Source: Siphlonurus alternatus (taxonomy: Eukaryota > Arthropoda > Insecta > Ephemeroptera > Siphlonuridae). From it: 64,000 nt of DNA. The stretch lies in the NCBI GenBank assembly GCA_949825025.1, contig OX463788.1:23943069-24007068 (forward strand). Direction: 5' to 3'. A program made the position numbers and the translations under genes. Shown here in pieces: positions 32,745-44,861 of this stretch. A model generated the notes under the pieces. It was not told the origin of the DNA. It ran no database searches and was given only the letters and a program-made list of their open reading frames with translations. Numbering within the stretch: the stretch's first letter is position 1; every line of letters starts with the position of its first letter.

Positions 32745-34080
32745 AAATATACAAAAAAAATAAGTGAATAATATAATTTTTTATTTTATTTTATATATGT
32801 TGGTTATACTTTTTATCTCTCGCTCCTTGCGCACTACGTGAGCAAGGAGCAGAGATATCATCTATCATCCTTGTACGTGAGTATAATATATATCCTACCT
32901 TATTCTTCTTCTTCTTGATTCGATTATGGGAATATCCGTAATTATAACAGAATGCACCCAGAACTACGTTGTATTGTTCTTGTAATTAACTAATTAAAGT
33001 TAGGAGGGGCTTGTAAAGGATTATGGATGAACAATGGGTAGGATTTTTGATTATGGGTTGAGGTATGCAAGATGGGAAGGTGATGATGGGAATGCCAACA
33101 TGCAAGGTATGTGGTGGTGATGTCGGGTCAAGTACGATTATGGGGCGTGGGGTGCAAAAATGTAGGTTGATGATGCAGGCGCCAACATGAACAAGATGGA
33201 ACAGGAATTTGAAGCATCACGTGACAGTCCTGTAGCCGACCGTGAGCGGGGTCAAAGTAGTGATTGTGGGGATGCGGTGAGGTGAAATGATATTTCATGA
33301 ATCAAATTGGCTGGGGAGAAGGTTTAAAAAATCAAGACGATTAATGAAAAGTAGGATAGGGATAGTTACCAGGATGAGGACAGACAATTTGAGCGGAGCT
33401 TCCTGAAGGGCGTGCTAGCAGCGGCGGCCATTTCGGTAAAACTCATATATATCCTACCTTGTTGACAACAATATTTTCCTACCAAGTGTACCAATCCTCA
33501 GTGATGGCCTTGAGAAATTCTCAGGTTATACCTTAAAAAAATGTGCACTCATATAATATAAAATATATAAATATATGACTGTGTTCATGATGAAAACTAT
33601 GAAAATATCTTACATAATTATTTATTACTCCAGAAATAAATCACAGAATGATGACGTACGATACGTGTCGTGACATTTAAGTTTGTCCTAATGAGAAAAT
33701 TTATTTATTTATTTTTTCAAATTTAATTCAAAGTTATATGTAGTTGTTGAGTGTTGAGGTTCTTGAGGTACCAAGTAACTGTCCTTTATTTTATGAAAAT
33801 TATTTTCATTTTACCTTCGGAAAATAATGAGCAATAGTCGCCACCAGCCACCACGTTGAAATTAAATAATTCTTAAACAACACGTTTTCTCTGAATTTTT
33901 CCTTGAGAACACCTATAGATGTGAGATATAGTTTTTTTGGATTTAGTTCAACATATATTATAGGAGCAGTATATAATTTATTTATATATAATATGAATGT
34001 ATACCATATTTACCTTAAAAATATTACATTCATCGATCATGTCACCTCACTTGTATTTTTCTTTTTCTAATATTTATATA

Positions 34081-34085
<5 letters not shown>
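32745..34085. other. non-coding, mostly unrecognised
   Basis: Contains a short hairpin at 32815-32856 (CTCGCTCCTTGCGC / GTGAGCAAGGAGC) and a stretch at 33000-33300 that is G-rich on the + strand, with many GATTATGGG/GATGATGGG-like words. No gene seen. Confidence 0.4.

Positions 34086-34118
<33 letters not shown>
34082..34118. repeat. (AAT)n tract at the left end of the LINE array
   Basis: Perfect trinucleotide repeat immediately before the GC-rich short element. Confidence 0.9.
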
Positions 34119-34540
34119 TGGTGCCAATATATCGTAGTGGCCCGTGCAGTCAGGAAGTAGTCCCCTAGGTCTGACACTTGTATGACGAACGCTCCTCATG
34201 GATATTTTCGGTGAGGCAGCGGTCTGAAGGTGAGGCTCTCCAAACGGGTGGGTGAAGCAAAGCTAATATCCGAACACAACAGTGAACGGCGCTCGTGGAC
34301 GGGGATTGTGGGTCGGGGGTGAGGGTGCAAAGCTCGGTCGCGGTGGGGCTGATGGTCACTGCGGTGACACTATACGTACGTCATGCTCGGGGTAATAGAC
34401 CCGGGTCCTATGGGTGTGATTCCGTGGAGGCTGGGTAACACCGTGGCTGAAAGTCTGGCACTCCAAAGGGGCATTGTTGGGGAAAGAACGAGGCACAGCT
34501 GGGTCTGTCCTATGACCAGGGCAATCCAGTAGTGTCTCAC

Positions 34541-34571
<31 letters not shown>

Positions 34572-34592
34572 ATAATAATAATAATAATAATA
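34119..34592 (+). mobile_element. short non-autonomous retroelement related to the R4/Dong-like LINE
   Basis: Its middle (CAGTGAACG..., GGTGCAAAGCTCGGTC, GATGGTCACTGCGGTGACAC, TTCCGTGGAGGCTGGGTAAC) matches 39705-39867. Its end (GAGGCACAGCTGGGTCTGTC, TAGTGTCT, poly(A), (AAT)n) resembles the 3' end of the full-length LINE. It appears 5'-truncated. Confidence 0.6.
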
Positions 34593-35150
34593 ACCAGGTG
34601 AAGATCTTCTGGAACTATTCGTTTCCCACCACTCGCAAGCTCCATGCCAACAAGCCGGACATCGTGGTACTTGAGAAGCACAAGAAGGCGTTGACCGTGG
34701 TGGAGTTTTCTGCTCCTTCGGACCAGAACCTCACGGAAAAGTATGCCGAAAAACGCGATAAGTACCGCGATCTTGTCATGGACTTGCGGCAGAGCTATGC
34801 TGGACATTCGGTTGTGTTGGTCGTTCTTTTGGTTGGGGTGATGGGTGGAGTTCCCGACTCATTGGTTTCTGGGCTGCGGCAAATACCAGGTTGCCGTGGA
34901 TCCGCTGAGCGGCTGGCGGATGCCATGCAGAAGGCAGTGTTGCTGGGCTCCCTCCGTCTACTTTGGGCCCATGGGGAGGTTGGTGAGGTGCACCGATAAA
35001 AAGAAAAATATGAAAAGGCAGCCCCGGAGTTTACTGCACGAGAGTGCAGAGCGCTGGGGTCGAGGAGGCACTGCTAGGTTTGTCTTGTAATGACCTATGA
35101 GACGGCTTAGTAGTGTCTAAAAAAAAAATAATAATAATAATAATAATAAT
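34593..35150 (+). pseudogene. 5'-truncated R4/Dong-like LINE, 3' end only
   Basis: Same as 38482-39054 with about three substitutions in some 520 bases. It contains the endonuclease part (KPDIVVLEKHKKALTVVEFS, ...DKYRDLVMDL) and the 3' end with poly(A) and (AAT)n. It starts directly after the (AAT)n of the preceding element. The very high identity means the copies are recent or were generated by duplication. Confidence 0.85.
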
Positions 35151-38100
35151 AAAGGGCACCCGGCTGCTCTTGACTCATGCTAAACACTGTGTGGGAAAAG
35201 TTCAGTACGCGACGCGTGGGACCGCGCCCTTGGGGCTCCACCTGGGGGTTGTTTAATTACAGCCTTCAGTCCATAGCCACTAACTAGTTATGGAGCCTGA
35301 GCTCTCCCTGCTGCCGCGGAGCTCAGAGTACCTAGGCAGCAAAATCTCGGCAATGCTGGGGACTCTGTGGTATGGGCTAACCCCCCTTCCACATGAGTAT
35401 AAATTAAATGGTTCCTAGGCATAACATGCGAAGGCCCCCCAACCATGCGGGCATCTCGGATGTGTCGGCTGCACCAAGTGGTGGGGGACAAAGGGACCAG
35501 CCTCTACATGGGCGATTGAGGTGGACGGAGGAGCTTTGTGATGAACTGCTTGTCTGTTACGAAGCTAGTGAGCCTCAGCGCAGGGGATATATGGCCCGTC
35601 TTCTAATGATTTGGCAGGAGCGCCATCCCGAGATGGGGGACACGAAACAGCAGTTGAGTGACCAAGCCAGAGCTGTGCTGGGGCGTCGGGGAATTTTAAC
35701 CAGGTCGCAGACGCCTTCTTCCGATCTCAGACTCGGTGGAATTTCGTTCGTCGTCTTCCTCCGAAGATGAGGCACAGCCTGAACCTGTTGTTTTGCAGGG
35801 GAGGGACTTTGAGGCAGAGCTGAGGGAGGAGATTGATAAGACCAGTCTGCGTTTCGAAAAGCGACCATTCCTTCGGAGACCGAGAAGGAAAATCCGAGCA
35901 CAAGACTTGGTAGCGATGAATGAGGCACTTTTCTCATGCCTCACCCAGGATGAGTCAACGTTGATGGAAGTCAACGTGGCTGTCTTTGCCGCCGCGAAGC
36001 TCATGCTTCCCAAGATGCAGGATGGCCCGAGTGCCCAGGAAAAGATCCGTGGGCAGATAGCAGATCTGGAGGAGAGGATTCTGGAGGCCAGACGGGATGC
36101 GTCACGAATCCAGAGTGTTGTGGAGTTTGTCCGTTCAGGGAGACCAGCTTCCCGGAAGATGAAGCTACTTTTAGCTTCAACACGGACGCTTTACAAGACT
36201 CTACGCTTTTCTGTTTTGGTTGTTGCCAAACAGAAGTTGCTGGATCGAATCCGCACCCTGAAGGCTATAAAAGCAAAGAAGCTGAGTCGTTTGCAGTGCT
36301 TGGAGGATAATAACGTCTTTCTTCACAATGCGCGCCGCTTTTTGGAGCGGGAGAGACCAGCGCCTCCACACAACCCTCCTACGGCGGATGCTATCCGTGC
36401 GTTTTGGGCGGGAATTTATGGGGAAAGTGTCGAGTTCAACGTCGAGTCTCAGGCTCTCTCGGAGTTTGAGAAGCTTTGTCGGAGAGTGCAGGATAGGCAG
36501 GTAGTGTGCCCGGATGTCACAGTAGAACTTGTTGCCCGATCTTTCAGAGCAAAGCGCAATTGGGCAGCGCCAGGCGTTGATAAGATCCAAACGTTCTGGT
36601 GGAAAAAGTTTACGGCTGTGCATCCTCACTTGGCAAGGCATTACACCGCCATGTTAAGGGGCACGATGGAGATCCCTGCTTGGTTGGTGGATGGACGCAC
36701 GATCCTGATCCCCAAAGGGGGGGACTTGTCACTTCCATCCAGCTATAGACCCATCACCACGCTCAACACCAAGTATAAAGGTTTTACTGGTTGTTTGAAT
36801 GAGCTACTCGAGGACTCTATTCAGCCAGTTTGGGTAGATTTGCACGAGCAGAAGGGGGCACGGAGGGGCCACGAGGGGTGTAAGGAGAACCTTCTCCTGG
36901 ACCACTGCGTCTGTCAAGATGCCATACAGCATAAGCGGAATCTCTCTGTGGCCTGGGTGGACTTCAGGAAAGCTTTCGACATGACATCGCATGGCTTAAT
37001 CTTGAGGTGTCTCGAGATCTTGAATGTTCATCCCGATCTGGTGAGATGCATTGGGGACCTCATGCCGCTGTGGAGGACTCGCTTCCAGTGTAAGGCTGGT
37101 GGTAGAGTGTCGTACACAGATTCGTGGCATATCAGCGGGGAGTGTTCCAGGGTGACTCCCTTAGCCCCAAACTTTACTGCATCTCCCAGTTGCCCCTTTC
37201 TGCTTTACTTCGGGAACAAGATGGGTACATGGCTGGCCCACCTTCGTGTCGGAGCCATAAGGTCACCCATGCATTCTTCATGGTTGACCTGAAAATCTAT
37301 GGTTCTAGCAAACGCAAGCTCAGGGAGTCGCTTGATCTTGTTAGTAGCTTTGCAGCAGACATGGGGAAGGAATTGGGCTTGGACAAGTGTGCGGTCCTGC
37401 ACATTCGACTTGGCAAGGTGTGTGGCCAACGAGAAGACATGGAGCTGGTAGACGGGAGCATCATTAGACATCTCGATGCCGAAGCACGGTACAAGTACCT
37501 GGGCGTGAGTGAAAGTCACGTTCAGGATACAGGATTGTGCCAGAAGGTGCTTCGTGGGGAGTATGTTCGACGCCTGAAGAAGATCTGGAGTTCCAGGTTG
37601 TCGGGTCGCAATAAGATCCAAGCGACCAACATGCTAGCCATCCCTGTCATGCTCTACACCTTTGGTGCCATGAAATGGAACGTGGCAGAGCTGAAGGGCC
37701 TCGATACCATCACGAGGAAAGTCATGTCTTCAAACTTGAGCCACCATAAGCGGGCTTCTGTTGAGAGGGTCTACCTTCCACGTGATCAGGGAGGTAGAGG
37801 GTTGCTCGGAGTTGAGAACATCTACAACCGAATGGTTATCAGTATGGCGTGTCGTGTGGTAACGAGCAGAGATCCCCATCTTCAACTTGTGTATGGGCAT
37901 GAGTTGTGGGGCAGTGGAGCGTTTTTGTTCAGTGCAGCAAAAAGGGCGGCATGGGCATTGGGAGTACAGTTGGATTTGGTGGAGCCGGAGTCGAGGCCAG
38001 GAGTAAACCTTGCAGGTTTGCCTCGGGCTCTCGCCAAGCAGAGGGTGAGGGAGGCGGAGGTGCGTCTTCTTTTGCGAGGGCACATGGCAGAGAGCATGCA

Positions 38101-39018
38101 TAGCGTGTTCTACAAGAACATCGAGAGTCAGGGCCGGCCTTTGCAGGGAGCGTACTTTTGCCTTTCTTCGCTCCTCTGGGCTGACTTCCGTGTCAGAGAG
38201 CAATATAATCAAGATGCAGGATGGTGTGTTCACATCCCTGGTGTACCAGCAGTTGATCTTTGGTCGTCAGCTGGACACCAGATGTCGGGCGTGCTTCCGT
38301 TCTCCCGAGACCACCATGCATCTTCTCTCTGCATGTCCTTTCTATGCCCGTACTCTTTACATCGAGAGGCACAATGCTGCACTGCGGGTGCTTTATTTCC
38401 ATCTGAGGCACCATTTTGGTATTGACGATTCACCTGTCATACCATACGCTCCTGGGGACGTTGAGGCAGTGGTGGCAAACGACCAGGTGAAGATCTTCTG
38501 GAACTATTCGTTTCCCACCACTCGCAAGCTCCATGCCAACAAGCCGGACATCGTGGTACTTGAGAAGCACAAGAAGGCGTTGACCGTGGTGGAGTTTTCT
38601 GCTCCTTCGGACCAGAACCTCACGGAAAAGTATGCCGAAAAACGCGATAAGTACCGCGATCTTGTCATGGACTTGCGGCAGAGCTATGCTGGACATTCGG
38701 TTGTGTTGGTCGTTCTTTTGGTTGGGGTGATGGGTGGAGTTCCCGACTCATTGGTTTCTGGGCTGCGGCAAATACCAGGTTGCCGTGGATCCGCTGAGCG
38801 GCGGGCGGATGCCATGCAGAAGGCAGTGTTGCTGGGCTCCCTCCGTCTACTTCGGGCCCATGGGGAGGTTGGTGAGGTGCACCGATAAAAAGAAAAATAT
38901 GAAAAGGCAGCCCCGGAGTTTACTGCACGAGAGTGCGGAGCGCTGGGGTCGAGGAGGCACTGCTAGGTTTGTCTTGTAATGACCTATGAGACGGCTTAGT
39001 AGTGTCTAAAAAAAAAAA

Positions 39019-39054
<36 letters not shown>
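35151..39054 (+). pseudogene. R4/Dong-like LINE, near full length, frameshifted
   Basis: Starts after (AAT)n with ACCCGGCTGCTCTTGACTC and ends in poly(A)-(AAT)n. Order of domains: a Myb-like motif (RLRWTEELCDELLVCYEASE, then RGYMARLLMIWQERHP, 35516-35640); reverse transcriptase (GVDKIQTFWWKKF, RTILIPKGGDLSLPSSYRPI, LHEQKGARRGHEGCKENLLL, AWVDFRKAFD, 36560-37350); a CCHC-type zinc finger (CRACFRSPETTMHLLSACPF near 38285); then a restriction-like endonuclease stretch (KPDIVV..VVEFSAPSDQNL, 38540-38640). This order is that of R2/R4/Dong-type LINEs. Frame changes near 35715, 37120 and 38200 break the ORF. The catalytic motif reads FFMVDLKIY, with the first Asp of DD changed to Val. Confidence 0.85.
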
Positions 39055-39057
<3 letters not shown>

Positions 39058-39867
39058 GGACACCCGGCTGTTCTTGACTCATGCTAAAAACTGTGCGGGG
39101 AAAGTTCAGTACACGACGCGTGGGACCGCGCCCTTGGGGCTCCACCTGGGGGTTGTTTAATTACAGCCCTCAGTCCATAGCCACTAACCGGTTATGGAGC
39201 CTGAGCTCTCCCTGCTGCCGCGGAGCTCAGAGTACCTAGGCAGCAAAATCTCGGCAATGCTGGGGACTCTCATAGCTTAACAGCAGACTATGGGAGGATA
39301 AATGCAACGGTCCCTAGCGCAATTGTCGGAGGTTGCGTGAAGGAGTCCCCGGATGGCCGGCGTGATCAATTTGCCGGCTGCACCTAGTGGCGGTGAGGTC
39401 CGCGGGATCGGCCACCTTACCATCAGGGTGGTTTTGTAGGGAAGGAGGAGGCTACACTCTTGGGGGGATGGTCATCGGTGCATCTGAACCCCGTTGGGTG
39501 GCGGCGGTGGGCCGACGGAACGGTGACTTACTTGACGCAAGTCAGGAGTTGCCGTGTCAGCGGGGGAATGGGTTTATATGGGTGGGGGGTGGGCGCGAGC
39601 GCTTTGTGGCGTATTCACTGTGGGTGGGGGATTATTCAGTCTCCTGTCTGTCTCTCTCGAGAGCTTACCGAACGGATGGGTAAAGCACTAATGCCCGACC
39701 CCACAGTGAACGACGCTCGCGGACGGGTCATGGGGACGGGGGAGAGGGTGCAAAGCTCGGTCATGGTGGGGCTGATGGTCACTGCGGTGACACTTTCCAT
39801 TTGTTTAAGCCCGGGGGTATTGGATCCGGGGCGAATGGATGTGATTCCGTGGAGGCTGGGTAACACC
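39055..39867 (+). mobile_element. third head-to-tail unit: non-autonomous LINE relative, 3' end missing
   Basis: The first 215 bases match the 5' end of the full LINE (ACCCGGCTGTTCTTGACTCA ... GGCAATGCTGGGGACTCT). After that it diverges and later matches the short element at 34265-34445. It ends at the hAT-like element starting near 39868, so the tail is lost. No long ORF. Confidence 0.65.
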
Positions 39868-42315
39868 CAGTGTTGAAAGTAAGACGTTGCGCGCCAGTGC
39901 GGCGCACTGGTAAGACACTGATCGAAATTTATTGAAAATAATCAATAATATTTTCAAAATCAAAGAAATTACGTTGTAAAACATTAATCATGTTTAAATA
40001 ATTAATGACAATTTTCTTATACTTCGTACCTTTGTCTCACGAAATTTAATTTACTCTTTCTTTTGAGTTAAAAAGCTCCTAAGGAAAACAATTAAAATCA
40101 ACTATTTAATTTACAATGTCGAGCTAACGATTATTATTTTTTTTATTTTTATATAGAAATAGTTTTTAATATTTTTCTCAATTTATTTAAATTTCTGTAG
40201 GCTTACTGGGTTTACTATTTTATCTTCAATTTTTATGAAGAGACAGATATTTATTAGTCCGTGTAATATTTCTTTCAATACATATTTATTTTATTTTTTT
40301 AATTCTTGAATGACGTTTTGAATTTTGCTGAAGCGTTATAAGATATAAAATATTATACTACCCCACGAATTTTATTACATTTTTTTTTCTGTCTCAATTA
40401 TTGTACAAAATTAACACATTTTTATTAAAATTAATTTTTAATTACAATAATTTTAATTAAGTCAGGAGGCAGAGAGCGGAGTGCCTTCTCTGGCCTCTAA
40501 ACTATACCTCCGAGGTATAGGCCGGTATAGTTTAGAGGGTTCATTTACGCAAGGAGTTTAAAAAAGTATAGGGCAAAGGATTCGGGATCGTAGGAGATCA
40601 ATCGCAGTCGGTGCTAGATTAATAAAATTCAGTCGTCTTAAAAAATTCTTCATATAGTAATGAATTTTTTAGAAAAGCAAACAAAAAAATTTAATCTGAA
40701 TGCGTTTGTAAAGATTAAGTGTAACAAAATTTTAGCCACATGCATGCGACTTAAGAATTGCTAGCAAGAAGCGAAGAGTCGAGTAGCTAACAATAATATA
40801 TGCAGCAGCTCTATATTAGGGCCGAGATGACTGCACATTTGGACCATATTTAATATGGCTAGATTTTAATTCCTATCGATGACAAAGGGGAACAATATAT
40901 AATTGCCACAAGATCTAGAGTAAATAAAAATTAATTACCGAAACAAATATAAACATTACAATTTATAATTAAAAAAAATTCTCTCGAGTTTTTTTTATGT
41001 ATTTTTTTTAGGCATATTCAAAACATTAATTTAAATTTTAAATATTTGAAAATGTAATAGGTGACGTGTTTGATCAGAGCGAACTTGATTAGGAGGCCAC
41101 AGCACGACCGCGCCCACTTTTCAATAGCCGTCCTACTGAGCAGCAGGTTTGCGTGTAATCAAATGGGAGAGGGCTTCACTTTGGTCGCGGTTTACGACAA
41201 TTACGCTGTATGCTAGAGTTTTCAAAATGAAACAAGTTTAACTCTAATATAGTTTAATCTTACTGGACAACCTTTTTTTTTCACGCAAAAACAATATTAA
41301 TACACTTAAATTAAACTTTTATGAACCCGACTTCTGCTACTTCTGTTACATCTGCGCATGCGCCACCATGTGCGAAGTAATAAAAGTCATTGCAGTTTAC
41401 TGGCGATGACGTCATATGAACATTGAAAGCCTTTCTTCATAGCGAGTGACTTTCACTTTACTTAATTGCATTTTCTATACTTTGTATATATCAAGTAAAG
41501 TTATTTACTACATTGAAAGTAGTGTATGAAAGTTGATTTAAGTACTTTTGTATTTTCAATATTTCGTGACGTCATGATACATTACTAAAGCTTGGAAGAT
41601 AGAACCAAGTTCCCGCCCTAACTTTACCGTCTTATTTCTCAAGAAGTATGATATTTATGAACTAAATAAAATAATTAGCAAACGGGAGACTACATTGAAG
41701 TATTATCGCACTACAAGACACCTTCATTAATATCAAGTAAATATTTTAAAAAAAATATTTCCTCCCGATTACATTGCATGTTATTTTTTAAATTCCGGAC
41801 GGCTAATGTCTCGACAGATGACGATCGCGCCGGCTGGGTTGTGGCCTCCTACTCAAGTACGCTCTGGTTTGATTAAATTATATTAAAGCATTCCAAATCG
41901 TAACAGTTAACTATATAAAGTATTTTTATATTTCTTACTATATTAATACTGCTGTTATATGAGCAATGAAGATCGACGTGCTTTCAATTTAAAGCACTCG
42001 GGACTTTCTTTCGTATTAAAATTTTTAATAGCTGTATCTACGATATATATTTAAATATTTTTTTATATGAATTTAATGTGAGAATCACTCATTGCATTTT
42101 TTTTTTTTTTTTTTTAATTTGGATAATTATTTAATTTTACTTAAAATGAAGATGCATTCAAATATTATAAATAAATTTTAAACCCACTTTTCAATATAAG
42201 AAAAATTAAGCCACGCCCCTTTTTCCAAAAAAATCGCGCCTCCGGCGGGGGTTTTGGCCCTTCAGGCCTCTATCTGAGGCGCACTGGAAAGAGATTAAAA
42301 CTACTTTCACCACTG
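39868..42315 (-). mobile_element. hAT-like element, relative of the one at 55.7-57.2 kb, with nested element
   Basis: Ends CAGTGTTGAAAGTAAGAC and CTACTTTCACCACTG. Near the left end GCGCACTGG repeats, and near the right end CGCGCCTCCGGCGGGGGTTT, match 55734-57230 in reverse orientation. Without the 0.8-kb nested insert the length is about 1.65 kb. The flanks do not show a matching 8-bp duplication (GTAACACC against TATATTAC), so the left junction is probably rearranged. Confidence 0.7.
41075..41866. mobile_element. nested TIR element (792 bp), hAT-like
   Basis: Ends CAGAGCGAACTTGATTAGGA and TACTCAAGTACGCTCTG, with GGAGGCCACA / TGTGGCCTCC also inverted. A direct repeat GTTTGAT flanks it (41068-41074 and 41867-41873), 7 of the 8 bases expected for hAT. 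Confidence 0.75.
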
Positions 42316-42419
42316 TATATTACCATCGAACTTCATTCCTTAATTATCACTTTAAAACGTTCAAATCAAAGTAAACACCCTGTATATTTTATGTGTGTAT
42401 TTATTATTGATTAATGGAA

Positions 42420-42545
42420 AATCAATAATAACAAATTAATTAATAATTTAATTATTATTTAATAATTAATAATAATAATTATTATTTAATAATTAATAAT
42501 AATAATTAATAATAATTAATTAGTAATAATTATTATTATTTATTT
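42420..42545. repeat. (AAT/ATT)-rich simple repeat
   Basis: Mixed AATAAT/ATTATT tract between the hAT-like element and the second APE LINE. Confidence 0.8.
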
Positions 42546-42559
42546 AATTATCCACTGAT

Positions 42560-44130
42560 ATACTGCCATGTTTGATCTCCTAAGTTATGTTCATTCAGCA
42601 TTGAACCAAAAACTATTCTGCCTTGTTATATTTTTTGATTTGTCAAAAGCTTTTGACAGTTTAAATAAAAATGTTATTCTTCATAAGTTTGATAACATTG
42701 GAATTGAAGAAAATAGTCGAAATTTAATACATTCTTATTTGACAGATCGGCAACAATATATGTCGAGGTTAATGCTATATTAGATGGACACTGTTCTTCT
42801 TTTATTTCTAATAAATTGCCAGTTAATTTAGGGGTGCCACAAGGAGGGAAAGTTTCTATGACTCTTTTTAACACTGGCACAAATGATTTACCTGAACATA
42901 TATGTAACTAGTGCTGTCTTGGTTAAAAATGCAGATGACGTCACAGCTATAGTTACGGCTGATTCTGAAGACGAACTTGTACGTAAAGCTAGATTAACTA
43001 TAAACGAGATACTATCATGGTGTAATGATAATTGATAATAGACTCATCCTTATTAACATATCTAAGACGGAGTTTATACAGTTTCACTCATCTCGTCAAA
43101 TTCCAAGTCATATTTACTTATTGCAAATTTGTAATGAAACCATTAAGAGAGCTGAGTCTGTTAAATTTCTTGGTCTGCATGTTAAAACGAGTGTTTAGAT
43201 TGGAGTGTGCACGTAAACTCAGTATGCAAAAAGATTAATTCAGCAAATTTTATGTTGTATACTATCAGAAACAATGTTTCAGTGGAAACTCTTTTAACTA
43301 TTTATTATGCATATATTTACTCCCATTTGGCTTATGGTATTATTCACTGGGGAGGTAAGGCAGCTCTACTAAATAGATGCTTTGTTTTGCAGAAACGAGC
43401 TCTCCGTACTATATTAAAGCTGCCCAAGGGACAATCCTGTGTATCTCATTTTAGAAATCTAAATATGCTCACTGTTCCGTCTATTTACATCTTAAACTGT
43501 GCTTCATTTAAAAAATCCCACCCTAAAAATCTTTATTTGCAGAATGATAATGTTCATAATTACAATACCAGGAATAAATCCAATGTTGTTACAGACAAGT
43601 TGAACTCTAATTTATACAAATATTGTGCAATGTATCAAACGGCCAAAATATATGAATTTCTGCCAAAATGCCTAAAAGATATAAATGATTGTAAATTGTT
43701 CCGAAAGAAGCTAAAAAATGTCCTTATAAGTAAAGAGTTCTATTCAGTTAAAGCTTTTGAGAGCAATAAATTGCCTGAGAGTATTGTATCCTTATGATTT
43801 AAAACCTGGTTTTCATATTTTTTGTTAATATTGTGGTTCATTTTTTTATACTTATTTTTTTCCTTTCTTACATTTATAAAGTGTTGCGTTTTGATGTTAT
43901 GTATGTTTGTTAATATTAAGTTTTTTTGACATGAACATATGTTATCTGTTATCTTGTACAATCGAAAAAGTTCGAATAAAGAAAATAAAAATTATAAATT
44001 ATGTTATTATTTATGTCAACAATATATATTAATATGTCAAGGTTATTTTAAAGTTTTATGTCAATTTGTAAAATATGTAATCTGTTTTATAATCTTGTAT
44101 TATTAGCGCAAGCTAAATAAAGTCGAATAT
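42560..44130 (+). pseudogene. APE-type LINE, 5'-truncated second copy
   Basis: Reverse transcriptase pieces: LVIFFDLSKAFDSLNKNVIL, YLTDRQQYM, NLGVPQGGKVSM and a decayed catalytic motif KNADDVTAIV. Then a long open stretch at 43207-43797 covers the C-terminal domain (NSANFMLYTIRNNVSVETLL, YGIIHWGGKAALLNRCFVLQ, KRALRTIL, HNYNTRNKSN). An AATAAA near 44117 and a TTTCAATTTCAATTT tail follow. Same family as 28.2-32.6 kb by the matching motifs. Confidence 0.85.
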
Positions 44131-44381
44131 TTCAATTTCAATTTACATAAAATACACAAAATCCATCATTCTGTGCATCTACATTCACTTTTTTTTTTAA
44201 TGTAAAACATATCACATAAAACATCATGCAGTCATAGTATATGATACATATATAATTATATACATATGTATCATATTAATGCAATTAATATGATACATAT
44301 ATAATATTAATTGCATTAAAATATTTTATAGACCCCATGAGTTTAAGAAAGTCGTACCGTGAACGCCATTAATAGTTCATT

Positions 44382-44807
44382 TGTGGCAATTTTTTTTTTT
44401 AGTTTTTAATCAAACCCTATTGGGTACTTCTATTTACTAATTACACACTACTTTGAAGCCCCGAACCTTCCGAAACCCTAACTTGAGCGTTTCGCGGGCT
44501 CTTCTGGAACGAGGGCGGCCACGGCCTTGCAAATCCATCCCGGCATTTGCCTGCGGCTGAGGGAAACGTGGAAACCTCAGCCAGGATGGACGCTACAGTT
44601 TTTGTCAATGAACCGGAAGTGCAATGGTCCAAAGCCAGGGGAACCACATAGTGGAAAAGCGCAACGTTTTACCCCTGGGTGGGAAACGTGGTTTTTGTTG
44701 AAAATGGTCACCCATCCAACTACTAACCACGCGCGGCGTTGCTTGACTTCGGTGATCTGACGAGACCCGGTCAAGCGCACTGCGCCACACCTCCCACTGT
44801 GGCAATT
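44382..44807 (-). mobile_element. 5S rRNA-derived SINE with poly(A) and 10-bp TSD
   Basis: Read on the - strand, the element (44797 to 44392) begins GTGGGAGGTGTGGCGCAGTG, continues GATCACCGAAGTCAAGCAAC and GGTTAGTAGTTGGATGGGTG, a 5S rRNA-like head with its internal promoter regions. It then has a 300-bp body and ends in poly(A). A perfect TGTGGCAATT lies on both sides (44382-44391 and 44798-44807). 5S-derived SINEs are called SINE3. The body was not recognised. Confidence 0.88.
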
Positions 44808-44861
44808 AAGATGGCAATGAAGTACAATATGATACATTGCAGTATCATATACTATATGACT

